Assembly: GCF_003386795.1 (NCBI RefSeq)
Contig: NZ_QTUC01000001.1
Location: 1,798,001 to 1,862,000 of the forward strand
Length of the DNA stretch: 64,000 nucleotides
Direction: 5' to 3'
Source: Thermasporomyces composti
GTDB lineage: Bacteria > Actinomycetota > Actinomycetes > Propionibacteriales > Actinopolymorphaceae
In this document: positions 26,449-35,475 of the stretch, piece after piece
How positions within the stretch are numbered: the stretch's first letter is position 1
Layout: every line of letters starts with the position of its first letter
Position numbers and translations under genes: made by a program
Notes under the pieces: model-generated
The model's database searches: none
The model's input: the letters and a program-made list of their open reading frames with translations, nothing else
Told to the model about the DNA's origin: nothing

Positions 26449-26807
26449 CCGTCCTGCTGCTCGCGGTCGGCGCCGCGATCGGCGCCCCGCTGCGTTACCT
26501 CGTCGACCAGCTGGTCCGGACGCGCCACGACTCGGTGTTCCCGTGGGGCACCTTCGCGGTCAACGTCACCGGCTCGTTCATCCTCGGCTTGGTGGCTGGA
26601 CTGCCCGCGCCGACGGGCGTCACCGCGTTGATCGGCGTCGGCTTCTGCGGAGCGTTCACCACCTACTCGACGTTCGGCTACGAGACGCTCCGGCTCCTCC
26701 AGGACGGCGCACGGCTCTACGCCGTCCTCAACGCGGCGGCCAGCGTCGCGGCGGGACTCGGCGCCGGTTCCATCGGCCTGACCCTCGCCCGCGCCCTCCA
26801 CGGCTGA
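26445..26807 (+). CDS. crcB: Fluoride ion channel CrcB/Fluc, second copy
   Basis: 120-residue four-helix channel subunit. Conserved motifs are [13 protein letters not shown], the Asn in [16 protein letters not shown] and [15 protein letters not shown]. It is shorter than the first copy, lacking the N-terminal extension. Its start overlaps the DUF190 stop by 4 bases. With the first copy it would form the antiparallel Fluc dimer, here as a heteromer. It converges on the broken malate dehydrogenase gene. Confidence 0.93.
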   Translation: MTVLLLAVGAAIGAPLRYLVDQLVRTRHDSVFPWGTFAVNVTGSFILGLVAGLPAPTGVTALIGVGFCGAFTTYSTFGYETLRLLQDGARLYAVLNAAASVAAGLGAGSIGLTLARALHG

Positions 26808-26847
26808 CGAGTCAGGCGCTCACCCTCGCCGGGTGACGACCCGACGG

Positions 26848-27771
26848 TCAGCTCCGCGACAGCAGGTGAGCGACGAGAGCGCCTTCCAGCTCCAGCTCCT
26901 CCGTCGTCGTGCGCAGCCTGACCCGCGCCTCCTCGTCGTGTTCGAGCCCCTCGACGACGTGCCAGCTCGTGCCGTCCGACGCGATCGGGAAGCTGAACGA
27001 CAGCCCTTCGGGCACGCCGTACTCGCCGTGGCTCAGGACCGCCATCGACGTCCAGTCGCCAGGAGGTGTGCCGAAGGCCAGCGCTCGGACCGAGTCGACG
27101 ACCGCGTTCGCCGCGGACGCGCCCGAGGACTTGCCGCGGGCCGCGATGATCTCGGCGCCGCGCTTCTGCACCTTCTCGACGAACTCGCCGCGCAGCCACG
27201 GGTCGTCGTCGATGACCTCAGGAGCGGGCCGGCCGCCGATGCGGGCGTTGAACGGGTCGGGGTACTGGGTCGCGGAGTGGTTGCCCCAGATGGCGACGTT
27301 GCTGACCTGTCCCACCGGCACACCGGCCTTCTGGGCGAGCTGCGCCTTCGCGCGGTTCTCGTCCAGCCGGGTCATCGCGAACCAGCGGTCGTCGGGGATG
27401 TCGGGCGCGTGAGCGCGGGCGATCAGACAGTTGGTGTTGCACGGGTTGCCGACCACGAGGACGCGAACGTCGTCGGCCGCGTGCGCGGCCAGCGCCTCAC
27501 CGATCGGCCGGAAGATTCCCGCGTTGGCACTCAGCAGGTCACCGCGCTCCATGCCCTGCTTCCGCGGCGTCGCCCCGAGGAGCAGCGCCCACGAGCAGCC
27601 GTCGAGAGCCACGTCGCGGTCCGACGTGTAGACGACGTCCGCGAGCAGGGGGAAGGCGCAGTCCTCCAGCTCCATCACCACGCCCTCGAGCGCCGCCATG
27701 GCCGGCTCGATCTCGAGCAGCCGGGGTACCACCGGCGTCGGGACCGTGCTCGCCTCCGCGGCAGCCGCCAC
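26848..27771 (-). pseudogene. mdh: Malate dehydrogenase lacking the NAD-binding N-terminus
   Basis: TCA-cycle enzyme oxidising malate with NAD. From about 27737 leftward the sequence is fully typical: [60 protein letters not shown] and the catalytic His in [11 protein letters not shown]. However, the N-terminal strand and Gly-rich loop that normally precede DTPVxLRLLEI, about 30 residues including the NAD-binding motif, are missing. Instead the frame continues as [12 protein letters not shown]. The next bases to the right belong to another gene truncated at the same point. A 307-residue protein could start at GTG 27771, but is unlikely to bind NAD. Another mdh may exist elsewhere, or the junction may be an assembly error. 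Confidence 0.75.
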
Positions 27772-28610
27772 AGCAGGCCTGCTCGCGCTACCTGTCTACG
27801 AGATCTACAAAGTCGGCGCACGACCGCACCGGCTGCCCGGGCCCGACCTCCTCGCACACGTGGACCTGCCCGTCGCCGTCATACCGCACTACGACAACGC
27901 CGAGGGCGGAACGCACGACACCCGCTACTGCTACCTCGGTGAACGCCGCCTGTCCCAGCTCGAGCGTCAACTCCCCGAGGAGGCGGCTGTCCTCGGCATC
28001 GACGATGCATACCGGGGCGATCTTCGACCTCTCCGCCGCAACTGTGGAGATCCGCGGCCGTGGGGGCCTCACCATCCGACGCCATGGACACAGCACCTTC
28101 ACGCCTGCCGGCACAGCCCTCTCCGTCGCCGATCTCCGCGAGCTTGTCCGGACGGGAAAGCCCTCGCGTCGACGGACGACGTCCCATGACGCAGCAGCGG
28201 CTCCACGACATGGGCTCCCGACCGAGCGACCCGCAACCTTGACCGAGCTGACGGCTACGTACGAGCGTGCTTTCGCGATGGCGGAGCAGCAGCGCGACAC
28301 CGCTGCGATGATCAGGGCGATCCTCGACTTGGAAACCGCGATCCGCGAATGGTCAAGTGACACGGAGGAAGATGACGGCACGGCCGAATCGGCCGAAGTG
28401 CTCCACAGTCTCATCGTGCGCCTTGGCGACCTGGCCGCGCGTGGACTGCGGGACCCTCGAGACGTGTTCGCCCCCATCGTCGAGCCTCTCGCCTTGCGCA
28501 CGTCCCTGCGCCAGGAGCGCGCCTATGCCCTCGCCGACCGCATCCGCTCCGCCCTGAACTCGGGCGGCGTCGTCGTAGAAGACACGCGCACCGAAACGCG
28601 GTGGACCCTC
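27741..28610 (+). pseudogene. Truncated and frameshifted gene: HYDNAEGGTHDTR-type protein with CysS/YqeB-like C-terminus
   Basis: The first part reads [31 protein letters not shown] and YLGERRLSQLE, a motif set known from actinobacterial proteins with a type 1 glutamine-amidotransferase-like domain. The N-terminal half is missing, since the sequence starts at the junction with mdh. At 28001-28012 the frame breaks: a single extra T at about 28006 would convert GAG CAT (Glu-His, as expected in VLGIDEHT) to the present reading. The second frame then continues IFDLSAATVEIRGRGG and ends with EPLALRTSLRQERAYALADR, like the C-terminal helical domain of cysteinyl-tRNA synthetase-related proteins. The normal stop is lost and the frame runs on into the next gene. 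Confidence 0.65.
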
Positions 28611-28844
28611 GCGTTCGCCCACCACGGATCACCATGGCCGTCGTCGGGGCGGAGTCATCCGACACCAGGGCCCTTCTCGAGTGGCTGGGGGTCTGGTTCA
28701 CCTGTCGGGCCCGCAGCCTCGCTTCGCGCCGCCGACGCAACGATCGCAGGTAAGCTGCTTGTCTTCCATCTCCGCCGCGTGAGGAGAACATCTCCTCGCC
28801 CGAGCACGCCCGATGCCTACCGAGGTGGACGTCTGGGAGTCACG

Positions 28845-29459
28845 ATGACATCGTCTGGGCCTCACCAAGGTGAGGAGCGGTTCCATACGACGACGGCGCC
28901 GAACTCAGTGACGCCGAGCCAGATCGGTACCGCCCTCTTCCTGGCCGTGACGAGCGTCGTGGTCCTCGTCAACGCCGTCTGGCTTCCCTTCGCCAGCGAC
29001 CGTGGGGAACGTGCGCTCTTCGTCATCGTCGGCGGGTTCTGGGCGGTGGTCAGCGCGTTGTTCCTGCGTTGGCTTCGCCGGGTCGAGCGCTACGAGCTCA
29101 CCGTCGACGCGGACGGCATCAGCGTGACGGGAGGTAGGACGTCGAGGTCGTGGCGGTGGGACGAGGTTCGAGCGCTCGCCGTCGTCAGCGGTGGTCACAG
29201 TCGCATGCTCACGATCGAGGACGACAGAGCACACACTGCTGACCACCTCGCGCCGCGGTCCGCTGGCCTCTTCCGTGCGCTCACGCGGCTTTCCCCGCTC
29301 GCCGTGAACGTTCCGCTGGAGAATCTCACCGCCGACGAGCACGAGATCCTCGACGCGATCCGCAGGTTCTCACAGGGTCGGTTCCCTGGGCCGGAACGGC
29401 GCGGACTCCGACTCCCGGGACGCGCGTTGCCGCCGCTGGACGGAAAGGAAGCGGGTTAA
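28845..29459 (+). CDS. Membrane protein with PH-like (bPH2-type) domain, copy 1
   Basis: 204-residue protein. The ATG at 28845 follows GGGAG by 5 bases; the long open frame upstream belongs to the pseudogene. Two membrane helices (about residues 27-50 and 60-77) precede a beta-rich domain beginning VERYELTVDADGISVTG, typical of bacterial PH-like domains. The C-terminus VPLENLTADEHEILDAIRR and FSQGRFPGPE is shared with the protein encoded at 32586-33161, so the two are paralogues. Function unknown. The last 90 bases overlap the convergent membrane-protein gene. Confidence 0.7.
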   Translation: MTSSGPHQGEERFHTTTAPNSVTPSQIGTALFLAVTSVVVLVNAVWLPFASDRGERALFVIVGGFWAVVSALFLRWLRRVERYELTVDADGISVTGGRTSRSWRWDEVRALAVVSGGHSRMLTIEDDRAHTADHLAPRSAGLFRALTRLSPLAVNVPLENLTADEHEILDAIRRFSQGRFPGPERRGLRLPGRALPPLDGKEAG

Positions 29460-30008
29460 GACGACAGCGGCGGCCACCGCGCCGGTCGCCCACACGATCA
29501 CCCGCGTCGTGGTCGACACGACCTGTCCACCGGTCTGCGGGGGTAGCCAGATCATCTGGACACTCGCGCCGACCGGAACCGTCAGCGCCGCGAGAAGACC
29601 AACCACCCCAGGTCGCCTCATGCTGGCTCCTATGGCGCCGAGGGGAGGCCCGAGAATCACGCTCGCGATCCACCACACCACGAGCTCGACATGGACGAAC
29701 GGCTCCGCCCGGAGCACGGAATCCAAGCCGAAGTATCCCGCCGTGGCCGCGATGAGCGCGAGGGCGCCGGCGAACGCTCCTCGGGTCCGTGTCCGCACCA
29801 GCCAGCCCGCGGCCACCGCGAGCGCCGCCCATGACCAGCCGACGTCGAGCAGCTGGCTGACGACCTTGAGAGCCGGCGCCCAGCCGGTGTCGGCGATACG
29901 GCTGCCGAGCACTCCGTACTGGGAGGACACGTCGTTGACGAACGAGGTGACCGTGCCATAGCCGGCCCCGAGCACAACGGCGCCGAACGCCCAACGCGCG
30001 CTCCTCAT
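29370..30008 (-). CDS. Integral membrane protein, unknown family
   Basis: 212-residue hydrophobic protein with about six membrane helices (for example WAFGAVVLGAGYGTVTSF, WAALAVAAGWLV, FAGALALIAATAGYFGLDS, VVGLLAALTVPVGASVQM, VIVWATGAVAAAVVLTRFL). The layout resembles small DUF6518-like membrane proteins, a tentative comparison. Its 3' end overlaps the opposing PH-domain gene by 90 bases, which is unusual for two long genes; one stop may have been displaced. Confidence 0.6.
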   Translation of the reverse strand: MRSARWAFGAVVLGAGYGTVTSFVNDVSSQYGVLGSRIADTGWAPALKVVSQLLDVGWSWAALAVAAGWLVRTRTRGAFAGALALIAATAGYFGLDSVLRAEPFVHVELVVWWIASVILGPPLGAIGASMRRPGVVGLLAALTVPVGASVQMIWLPPQTGGQVVSTTTRVIVWATGAVAAAVVLTRFLSVQRRQRASRESESAPFRPREPTL

Positions 30009-30461
30009 GCCGCCACCATAGGACGTTTCGCCGACCGGTCACGTCCACCGACGGCAGGTCTGACCACGAGCGACCGTGACATCGAACAGTAGGCACAGAT
30101 GCTTCGCCATTACGACCGCTCGAGGAACTCCTGGGCGAAGGCGAGCGAAAGGTCCCCGATGGTCTGCAGTCCTTGGACCTTCCCCATCCAGTCGGCTGGA
30201 GGGCCTCAGTGCCGTACTGAGCGCCGACGGGGTTACCGCAGATGGAGCCGGTGGAGTCGCTGCCGTCGGAGCGGTTGACCGCGACCAAAGGTCGGGAGCC
30301 CGCTCGTCCTCGTTGTAGGCGATAGCCGCGTAGACGCCAATGGTGAACGCCTTCCTCCGCCACCCATCCGAAACCCTCCGGACCCGCTCCGGCGTCGGTC
30401 GCCCCGAACTCGCGACCAAGAACCCGGCAGGCCGGAGCGACCCGCTAGGCAGCGCACTGTG
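30009..30461. other. 453-bp region with decayed coding remains
   Basis: No intact gene. On the minus strand short coherent stretches lie in different frames, for example KAFTIGVYAAIAYNEDERAP (about 30300-30370) and DWMGKVQGLQTIGDLSLAFA (about 30110-30190). They suggest a gene broken by indels that I cannot identify. There is no intact ORF with a ribosome site. Confidence 0.4.
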
Positions 30462-30555
30462 GCTTGAGCGCCGCCCACTGACCGGCCCCGTAGTCAGCTG
30501 ACCGGACCAGTCGTACGGCGAGGTCCGGCCGCTGGCGCCACAGGTACAGGCGCCC
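30462..30555 (-). pseudogene. Fragment duplicating the 3' end of the DUF218 (ydcF-like) gene
   Basis: About 94 bases match 24775-24868 closely, including long shared runs such as GACCGGACCAGTCGT and GGCGAGGTCCGGCCG. Translated on the minus strand it gives LYLWRQRPDLAVRLVRSADY, the C-terminal part of the DUF218 protein 5.6 kb away. It contains no start, and flanking sequence is unrelated. Confidence 0.75.
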
Positions 30556-30743
30556 CGCCGTCTGGTTCAGCGCTTCTCTCGAGGACCCGTCTGTCCGCTC
30601 GTGCCGCAGCAACGTGAGGAGTTGGTGGCGAAGCAGACCGGCGCCGGCGACGAGCCGACCAGATCGTCACGGTAGAGAACGACCGGGACGATGCCGAACA
30701 GACGGACGCTTTCGAGAACAGCATGCGGCGCCACGGACGGTGC

Positions 30744-30769
30744 GAGGAGGCTGAAAGAACAGCCTCCTC
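30744..30769 (-). terminator. Stem-loop downstream of the YbaB gene
   Basis: Perfect 9-bp stem GAGGAGGCT/AGCCTCCTC with an 8-base loop, 33 bases past the YbaB-type gene stop on the minus strand. No long U-run follows. It probably ends that transcript. Confidence 0.6.
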
Positions 30770-30802
30770 AGAGACCCCCTGACTTGCTGCAACGATCCAG
30801 TC

Positions 30803-31252
30803 TCACCGACGCAACCTACGCCACTCTGGATTGGGGCGAAGACGCTCCAGTTCAGCCACCGCCCGTTCAAGTTGGTTCCGCATCTGCTGCTGCATGTTCT
30901 GGAGGGCGCCAGCAAGCGAACCATGCTCAGCGGTAAGTGCCTGGTTAAGCTTGCGAAGCTCTTCAACCGGTCCTCCACTCTCCGCGATCCTTGCGGCCAG
31001 GTCGTCGTGGGCACGATTCAACGCTTCCTTTACAAGCTCAGCGAGCTCCTCCGACGACCTCCGCATCGCCCTGGGATCGATGGAGACCTCTCGCACCCTC
31101 CCCCCAGGTCCTAGGCGCACCTTGACGAGCCCGTCCTCCGCCTCACCGTCGCCGGTCACATCCTCCAATCCACGGAGGCTTTCTCCGACGCGCTCGAGGC
31201 TCTCACGGGCTTGCTCGTTGATCCGATTGAGGTACTCGTCTGCGTCGTACAT
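30803..31252 (-). CDS. YbaB/EbfC-family nucleoid-associated protein
   Basis: 149-residue protein. The ATG at 31252 (MYDADEYLNRINEQARESLE) is preceded by GGGAGG with 8-base spacing; the ATG at 31276 would put that site inside the gene. The core KVRLGPGGRVREVSIDPRAM and the following amphipathic helices match the YbaB fold, which binds DNA as a dimer. The long coiled-coil C-terminus is typical of the actinobacterial versions encoded beside type VII secretion substrates. Here it is divergent from two such small genes, with 149 bases between starts. Confidence 0.82.
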   Translation of the reverse strand: MYDADEYLNRINEQARESLERVGESLRGLEDVTGDGEAEDGLVKVRLGPGGRVREVSIDPRAMRRSSEELAELVKEALNRAHDDLAARIAESGGPVEELRKLNQALTAEHGSLAGALQNMQQQMRNQLERAVAELERLRPNPEWRRLRR

Positions 31253-31316
31253 CACCAGATCCTCCCGTGCAGACATCCGGCTAACACCGTACCTACCTCG
31301 GAGCGGCGATCGTAGT

Positions 31317-31325
31317 TATCCACAG
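31317..31325 (+). promoter_or_regulatory. Perfect DnaA-box-like 9-mer in divergent promoter region
   Basis: TTATCCACA, matching the classic DnaA box, lies between the divergent YbaB and type VII substrate-like genes. A single box could be coincidence; a regulatory role is speculative. Confidence 0.2.
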
Positions 31326-31401
31326 GCCGATGACGCTACGTTGCTCGGCCGCCCTTTCGTTGCTACCGTCTGTGCTCAAGCCTGATCCGCGAGGAGGAGC
31401 C

Positions 31402-31713
31402 ATGGGGGAAACGACACAAGTCGATCTCTCGACTCTGCGCGACTTCGCCTCCGGCCCGCTAACCACGACAATCAACAAACTCCGAGAAGCCGCCACAAAG
31501 CTTGACGGCGCCACACCTAATGCGTCCGATTACCCGCCCGTCGCACAGGACGCCGCTCGCGCACAGCATAACGCGACGATTCAAAGTGCCGATACCTTTG
31601 TCGAAGCGATGCGGACGACCGCACAGATTCTCGAGCGACTGAAGATTGCCATCCTGAACTACGCGCAAACCGAGGAAACCAATACCCAGCTCCCCACCAA
31701 TATCGAAATCTAG
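31402..31713 (+). CDS. Small helical protein, type VII secretion substrate-like
   Basis: 103-residue protein starting at ATG 31402 behind GAGGAGG. It is nearly all amphipathic helix, with a turn around DGATPNASDYPP at the middle, like the two-helix hairpins of the WXG100/ESX family, but it has no WxG motif. The sequence is more A/T-rich than the surroundings. It is followed after 10 bases by a larger WxG-type protein and lies opposite a YbaB gene, the usual neighbourhood of WXG100-type secretion targets. I infer a chaperone or partner role for secretion. Confidence 0.6.
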   Translation: MGETTQVDLSTLRDFASGPLTTTINKLREAATKLDGATPNASDYPPVAQDAARAQHNATIQSADTFVEAMRTTAQILERLKIAILNYAQTEETNTQLPTNIEI

Positions 31714-31723
31714 GACTGAAGCT

Positions 31724-32419
31724 ATGGCTCGCCTGACGTCGACCGTAAACATCAACCTCGGCGGAGCACTCGAAGCGCTAAGCTTTTTCGGCATCCCCAA
31801 TCCAGTCGATTGGCTAAGTGACGCCGACGGCGACCCAGAGGCCATTCAGCAGCGGACAACTGCCTTCATCGAGGCCGCTCAAACAATGTCTGACTGCGCT
31901 GATGAGCTCAAGGCGGGGCAGCAGAACTTGAGTTGGTCCGGCTCAGCTGCAGATGTTTTTGGTGACATACTGGGAGCCATCTGGGAGGGCTTCAAGGCCT
32001 GCGTAGAGTTCATTCTTTGGATCCCAGAAATCGTTCTTCAGATCGTCGACTGGATCCTCGACCTGTTCCGATGGGTTCTAAACCTCGTGATTCTCGTCTG
32101 CACAACGATCTGTGCGATCTACGTCGCACTCTGTGCAGTCATAGCTGCCTTGTCAGCAACCGGCGTCGGTACTGCCGGAATTCCCGCTGCCATTACCGAG
32201 GCCTGGACCGCCGCCTGGGCGGCAACCAAGGCCGGTTGGGTCGGCACCCTCGGGTGCTACGCCTTGATTGCCACAGTACTCGCTGCTGCCATCCGCCTTC
32301 TCGACTGGGTAGTCGACAAACTCGTCGAGCTCCTCAACGACTGGCGCGAAGGGCTCGGTGACCGCCTTCCCACGGTACCCGACTGGGAGCCCGGAGTCCC
32401 ACCAGCGTTCCCCGTCTGA
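31724..32419 (+). CDS. WXG-like protein with hydrophobic C-terminal half
   Basis: 231-residue protein. The first 85 residues resemble a WXG helical hairpin, with LSWSGSAADVFGD carrying the W-x-G turn. From about residue 88 to 200 there are long hydrophobic stretches (FILWIPEIVLQIVDWILDLF, LNLVILVCTTICAIYVAL, GCYALIATVLAAAIRLLDWV), suggesting membrane insertion. The tail is short and Pro-rich. Architecture is compatible with a type VII secreted effector or a membrane partner of one. I do not recognise the C-terminal domain. Confidence 0.6.
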   Translation: MARLTSTVNINLGGALEALSFFGIPNPVDWLSDADGDPEAIQQRTTAFIEAAQTMSDCADELKAGQQNLSWSGSAADVFGDILGAIWEGFKACVEFILWIPEIVLQIVDWILDLFRWVLNLVILVCTTICAIYVALCAVIAALSATGVGTAGIPAAITEAWTAAWAATKAGWVGTLGCYALIATVLAAAIRLLDWVVDKLVELLNDWREGLGDRLPTVPDWEPGVPPAFPV

Positions 32420-32585
32420 GGATCGTTATGACGTCGCCCAACCCCTTACGCGCCCGGAGGGCGGTTCCACAGCCGCGACAGCAACGGACATGACGCCATC
32501 TGAAGATTCTCGGGACGGACGTTTCCCGGACCGGCACAAATACGAGTCTACGGATCGCGCGGGAAGGCTATAGAGGGAGAGTACT

Positions 32586-33161
32586 GTGTCCTCGGGTGAA
32601 ATCTTTACCACCCAGACGAAAGTTCGGGTGCCGGCCGCAGCGACCGTGATCGTTGCCTTAGCTTCCTTGGTCTGTGCGATCGCGGTGCTTGTCAACCTCG
32701 TCCAGTCGTTTACTGGAAGCGCCTCGACAACGCGAACTGTATGGACTTATACCTTCCTCTTTGCGAGCGTGGTCGGTGTCGTGATCCTCGGCCGACTACG
32801 TGCATTCGAAGACCGCCGCTTGATAATCGATACGAGCGGCATGACTGTTGTCGATCGGCGAGGAAGCCGCAGTTTTCCTTGGACAACGCTTGGTAGCGTC
32901 GCCATCCTGCATGGGGGGAGGTTGTCCGGAAGGTCACTCGTCATCGAAGGACCGCAGTCCGTGCAGGCCGCCCTGCGGCGTAGCCGGCTTTCTAGGGCGA
33001 CACGACGCGTCTCCGGCGTACTACCCTTCGCAGTCGTCATTCCATTGCGAAACCTCGACGCCGATGAGGCCGCCATTGTTGAGGCTATCCGAAGGTTTTC
33101 TGCAGGCCGATTTCCGGACCCAGACCGTTACCTGACGCGACGGCGCTATCCGACTCTGTAA
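32586..33161 (+). CDS. Membrane protein with PH-like domain, copy 2
   Basis: 191-residue protein starting at GTG 32586 after GGGAG. Two helices (about 20-45 and 58-75; ATVIVALASLVCAIAVLVNL, TYTFLFASVVGVVILG) are followed by a PH-like beta domain (RRLIIDTSGMTVVDRRGSRS). The C-terminal VIPLRNLDADEAAIVEAIRR and FSAGRFPDPD correspond to copy 1 (28845-29459). It ends the AT-richer cassette that starts with the YbaB gene. Function unknown; its conservation with copy 1 suggests a shared partner. Confidence 0.65.
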   Translation: MSSGEIFTTQTKVRVPAAATVIVALASLVCAIAVLVNLVQSFTGSASTTRTVWTYTFLFASVVGVVILGRLRAFEDRRLIIDTSGMTVVDRRGSRSFPWTTLGSVAILHGGRLSGRSLVIEGPQSVQAALRRSRLSRATRRVSGVLPFAVVIPLRNLDADEAAIVEAIRRFSAGRFPDPDRYLTRRRYPTL

Positions 33162-33959
33162 GATGGACAAGCAGCCGTCTCACCTAGGCGCGCTGGAAAG
33201 CAAACGCCTTCGGCTAAGAAGAAGTCCACGAAGGAGCGAGCAGCACGCATTGGAGGACAGCGGTTCCGGCGTCGATCGAAGGGGACAAAGAGTGCCCGGT
33301 CACGTTGGTGGCTAACGGCGTCGACCAGCTGGAAAGTGGGTTGGACGGTCTGATCACCGTGCAACGCGACGGTGGCTTAGATAGCTCATATGAGGATCGG
33401 CATCCATCCCGGTTTTTGGCTTGGCCGCGGACGGTCGGCTGCAATTGGACGCGTCCAGCCGCCGCAGACTTCTAGGTGGGATCCCGTCTAGGTGTGATCC
33501 TCGGCAAATCGGCACGGAGCAACGTCGAACCCACCGTGGTGCCTCATCCACGCCATGGCGAACCGTTCGACGAATGGCGTGTGGTACCACACGCGCACCC
33601 ACCTGGACATGCGGTCGAGGCGCGGGACCGCCCCGTTGGGGGGAACCTAGTTCCAGCCGGGACGCGTGCCTTTCGGGGGGTCCAGCCGCCCGAGGAAGGC
33701 ACGTACGTGGCACGTTCTCTCCGCTCACTGTCCGCCATCGCTCGCATGAACTTTCAGACGTTCGGGTACCTTCCGTGGGCTCATCGGTCTTCTTCCTCGT
33801 CGGAATCTTCCTCTGGTTCAGTCGAGCCCAGCCAACGTCGATTCGACAAGCGTTAGCACGAATGGGAGAAGGACGTGCCGTACCAGCGCACCGGGGCGAT
33901 CACGACGTCGTTGACGTTAGGCGCGTCGGCGATGACTCTCTCGACGCTGCTCCGCCTGG
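33162..33959. other. Nearly 800 bp without a supported gene
   Basis: Short ORFs exist in several frames, but none has a ribosome site, family motif or convincing codon bias. Compositional bias is weaker than in nearby genes. I see nothing that I can name. Confidence 0.4.
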
Positions 33960-34435
33960 ACCGGAACGGCTGACGCGAACACCCTCCGCGTTACGGGGAG
34001 CCGGGATACCGGCGTCGTCTCGGAGTGTGAAGACGAAGCCTCTGGTGAGGAAGTCCTCGTAGAAGGCGCTCGCCTGCGCGGAGGCTGTGGACATGTCGAC
34101 GATCGTGTGGCTCAGTGACCATGCGTCAAGCTCCCGCCGGTGACGGAGGAGGACGTGCCACGCGGCCGTGCTGCGGTGGCCCCTCCTCGAAGCACAGCGG
34201 CGTCGATGTTGTCGAGGTTCCAGGCGCTGACTGTCCAGGTCCTTGAATCGGCACGCAGAGTACGGCGGCTCTTCGTCGCCGTGGAAGGGCACGTCCATCC
34301 GAAGTCCTTGCAGATCGCTTCGTCGAAGACTGCTCCCACCGTCTCGGTGTCGGGCGGACCGGCCACGCGTAGGACGGAAGCGAGATGCTGACGAGATCGG
34401 ACCTCCGGAGGTTGCGTCGTACGCCAAGTCGCGGA
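33960..34435 (-). pseudogene. Broken unidentified gene
   Basis: Coherent protein-like stretches lie in successive minus-strand frames: QHLASVLRVAGPPDTETVG and FDEAICKDFGWTCP, then VSAWNLDNIDAAVLRGG, then AWHVLLRHRRELDAWSLSH and FYEDFLTRGFVFTLRDDAG. At least two frameshifts are needed to join them. I do not recognise the family. Confidence 0.45.
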
Positions 34436-34576
34436 AGCCGGCAGGACGTGACCGTTCGTCTGGCCTCGAGTGTCGTAAGGCGGAGGTGGTCACGCGCGGA
34501 TGCTGGGCCCCGCAGACGCTCCTGCGGAGTGCAGGGACGTTGGCAGGCGGTGTGGAGGCTTGGCAAGGGGGTTGAC

Positions 34577-35475
34577 GTGCGTACGTGGACGAGCGAGCTC
34601 TTGAAGTCTCGATGGGGTCTGACCGGGGTCCGGTTGCTCGAGCGCCTGCGGACGTACCCGACGCGGTTCGTCGAGCGGGTCGCCAGCGACCAGGGTTGGT
34701 TCGCCGTCAAGGTCGATGAGGCGCCCGGAGCAATCGAGGAGGGTTCACTGCAGGTTTAGGCGGCGCTCGTCAAGGCGCTGCCACGTCACGTCCCGGCGAT
34801 CGTGCCGGATCTGACGGGCGCGCTGCACGTCGTCGACCAGGGCAAGGGTGTCACCGTCTACGAGGACATCAGCGGCGGCCGACCATCGTCGAGCAGAGAG
34901 ACGTCGAACAGAGACACGTGGTATGGCCTCGGCACCCTCTGGCTCGGATCCATGCCCTCCCACCTGTCCCACAACCCTTCGCGATACCGGTCCAGGCCGC
35001 CGCGAACGAACTCGACCAGCACGCCGCTGACTACCCGTTCGCCGACGAGTTCCGCTCCCTCATCCATCGCGTTCGACGGATCAGCGAGTGTCCGGCGGCC
35101 ACCATCCACGGCGAGATCAACCTGAGCAACGTCGCACAGAGACCCGACGGCGAACTCGTGCTCCTCGACTGGGACGAAGCCGGAACCGGCCCGATCGCGA
35201 TCGACCTGGGGTACCCGCTGATCTGCGTCTTCTTCGACGAAGATCTCACCTGGCACGCCGACCATGCCGTCGCCTTCTACACCGGCTACACCGAGAGCAG
35301 CACCACGCCGATACCGTCACCCGAGCAGATCGTCGACGCAGCCCTCATGCACGCGATGCGGTACCTCCGCTTCGCGACACCACGCGGCGGTGGCTCCGCG
35401 TGCCATACGCGCTCAGCCGCGAGGACAGTCTTCTCGAGACGCTGACGCGAGCCATCGGCCGTGGGGCTGCGGGTC
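34577..35475 (+). pseudogene. Aminoglycoside phosphotransferase-like (APH) pseudogene
   Basis: Reading starts VRTWTSELLKSRWGLTGVRL at GTG 34577. An in-frame TAG at 34757-34759 interrupts it, but the same frame continues AALVKALPRHVPAIVPDLTG and VYEDISGGRPS. Around 34940-34960 it shifts frame, then runs through the phosphotransferase active-site region: IHGEINLSNVAQRPDGELV (Brenner-type loop with Glu where Asp is usual) and LLDWDEAGTGPIAIDLGYPL. Near 35387 it shifts again to WLRVPYALSREDSLLETLTR. Three lesions make it non-functional. The family phosphorylates aminoglycosides or small alcohols; the former substrate is unknown. Confidence 0.75.

Noticed and set aside
27939-29459. Single 506-residue fusion protein
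   Set aside because: It joins an out-of-frame pseudogene, untranslated-looking sequence and the PH-domain protein; the latter has its own ATG and ribosome site at 28845.
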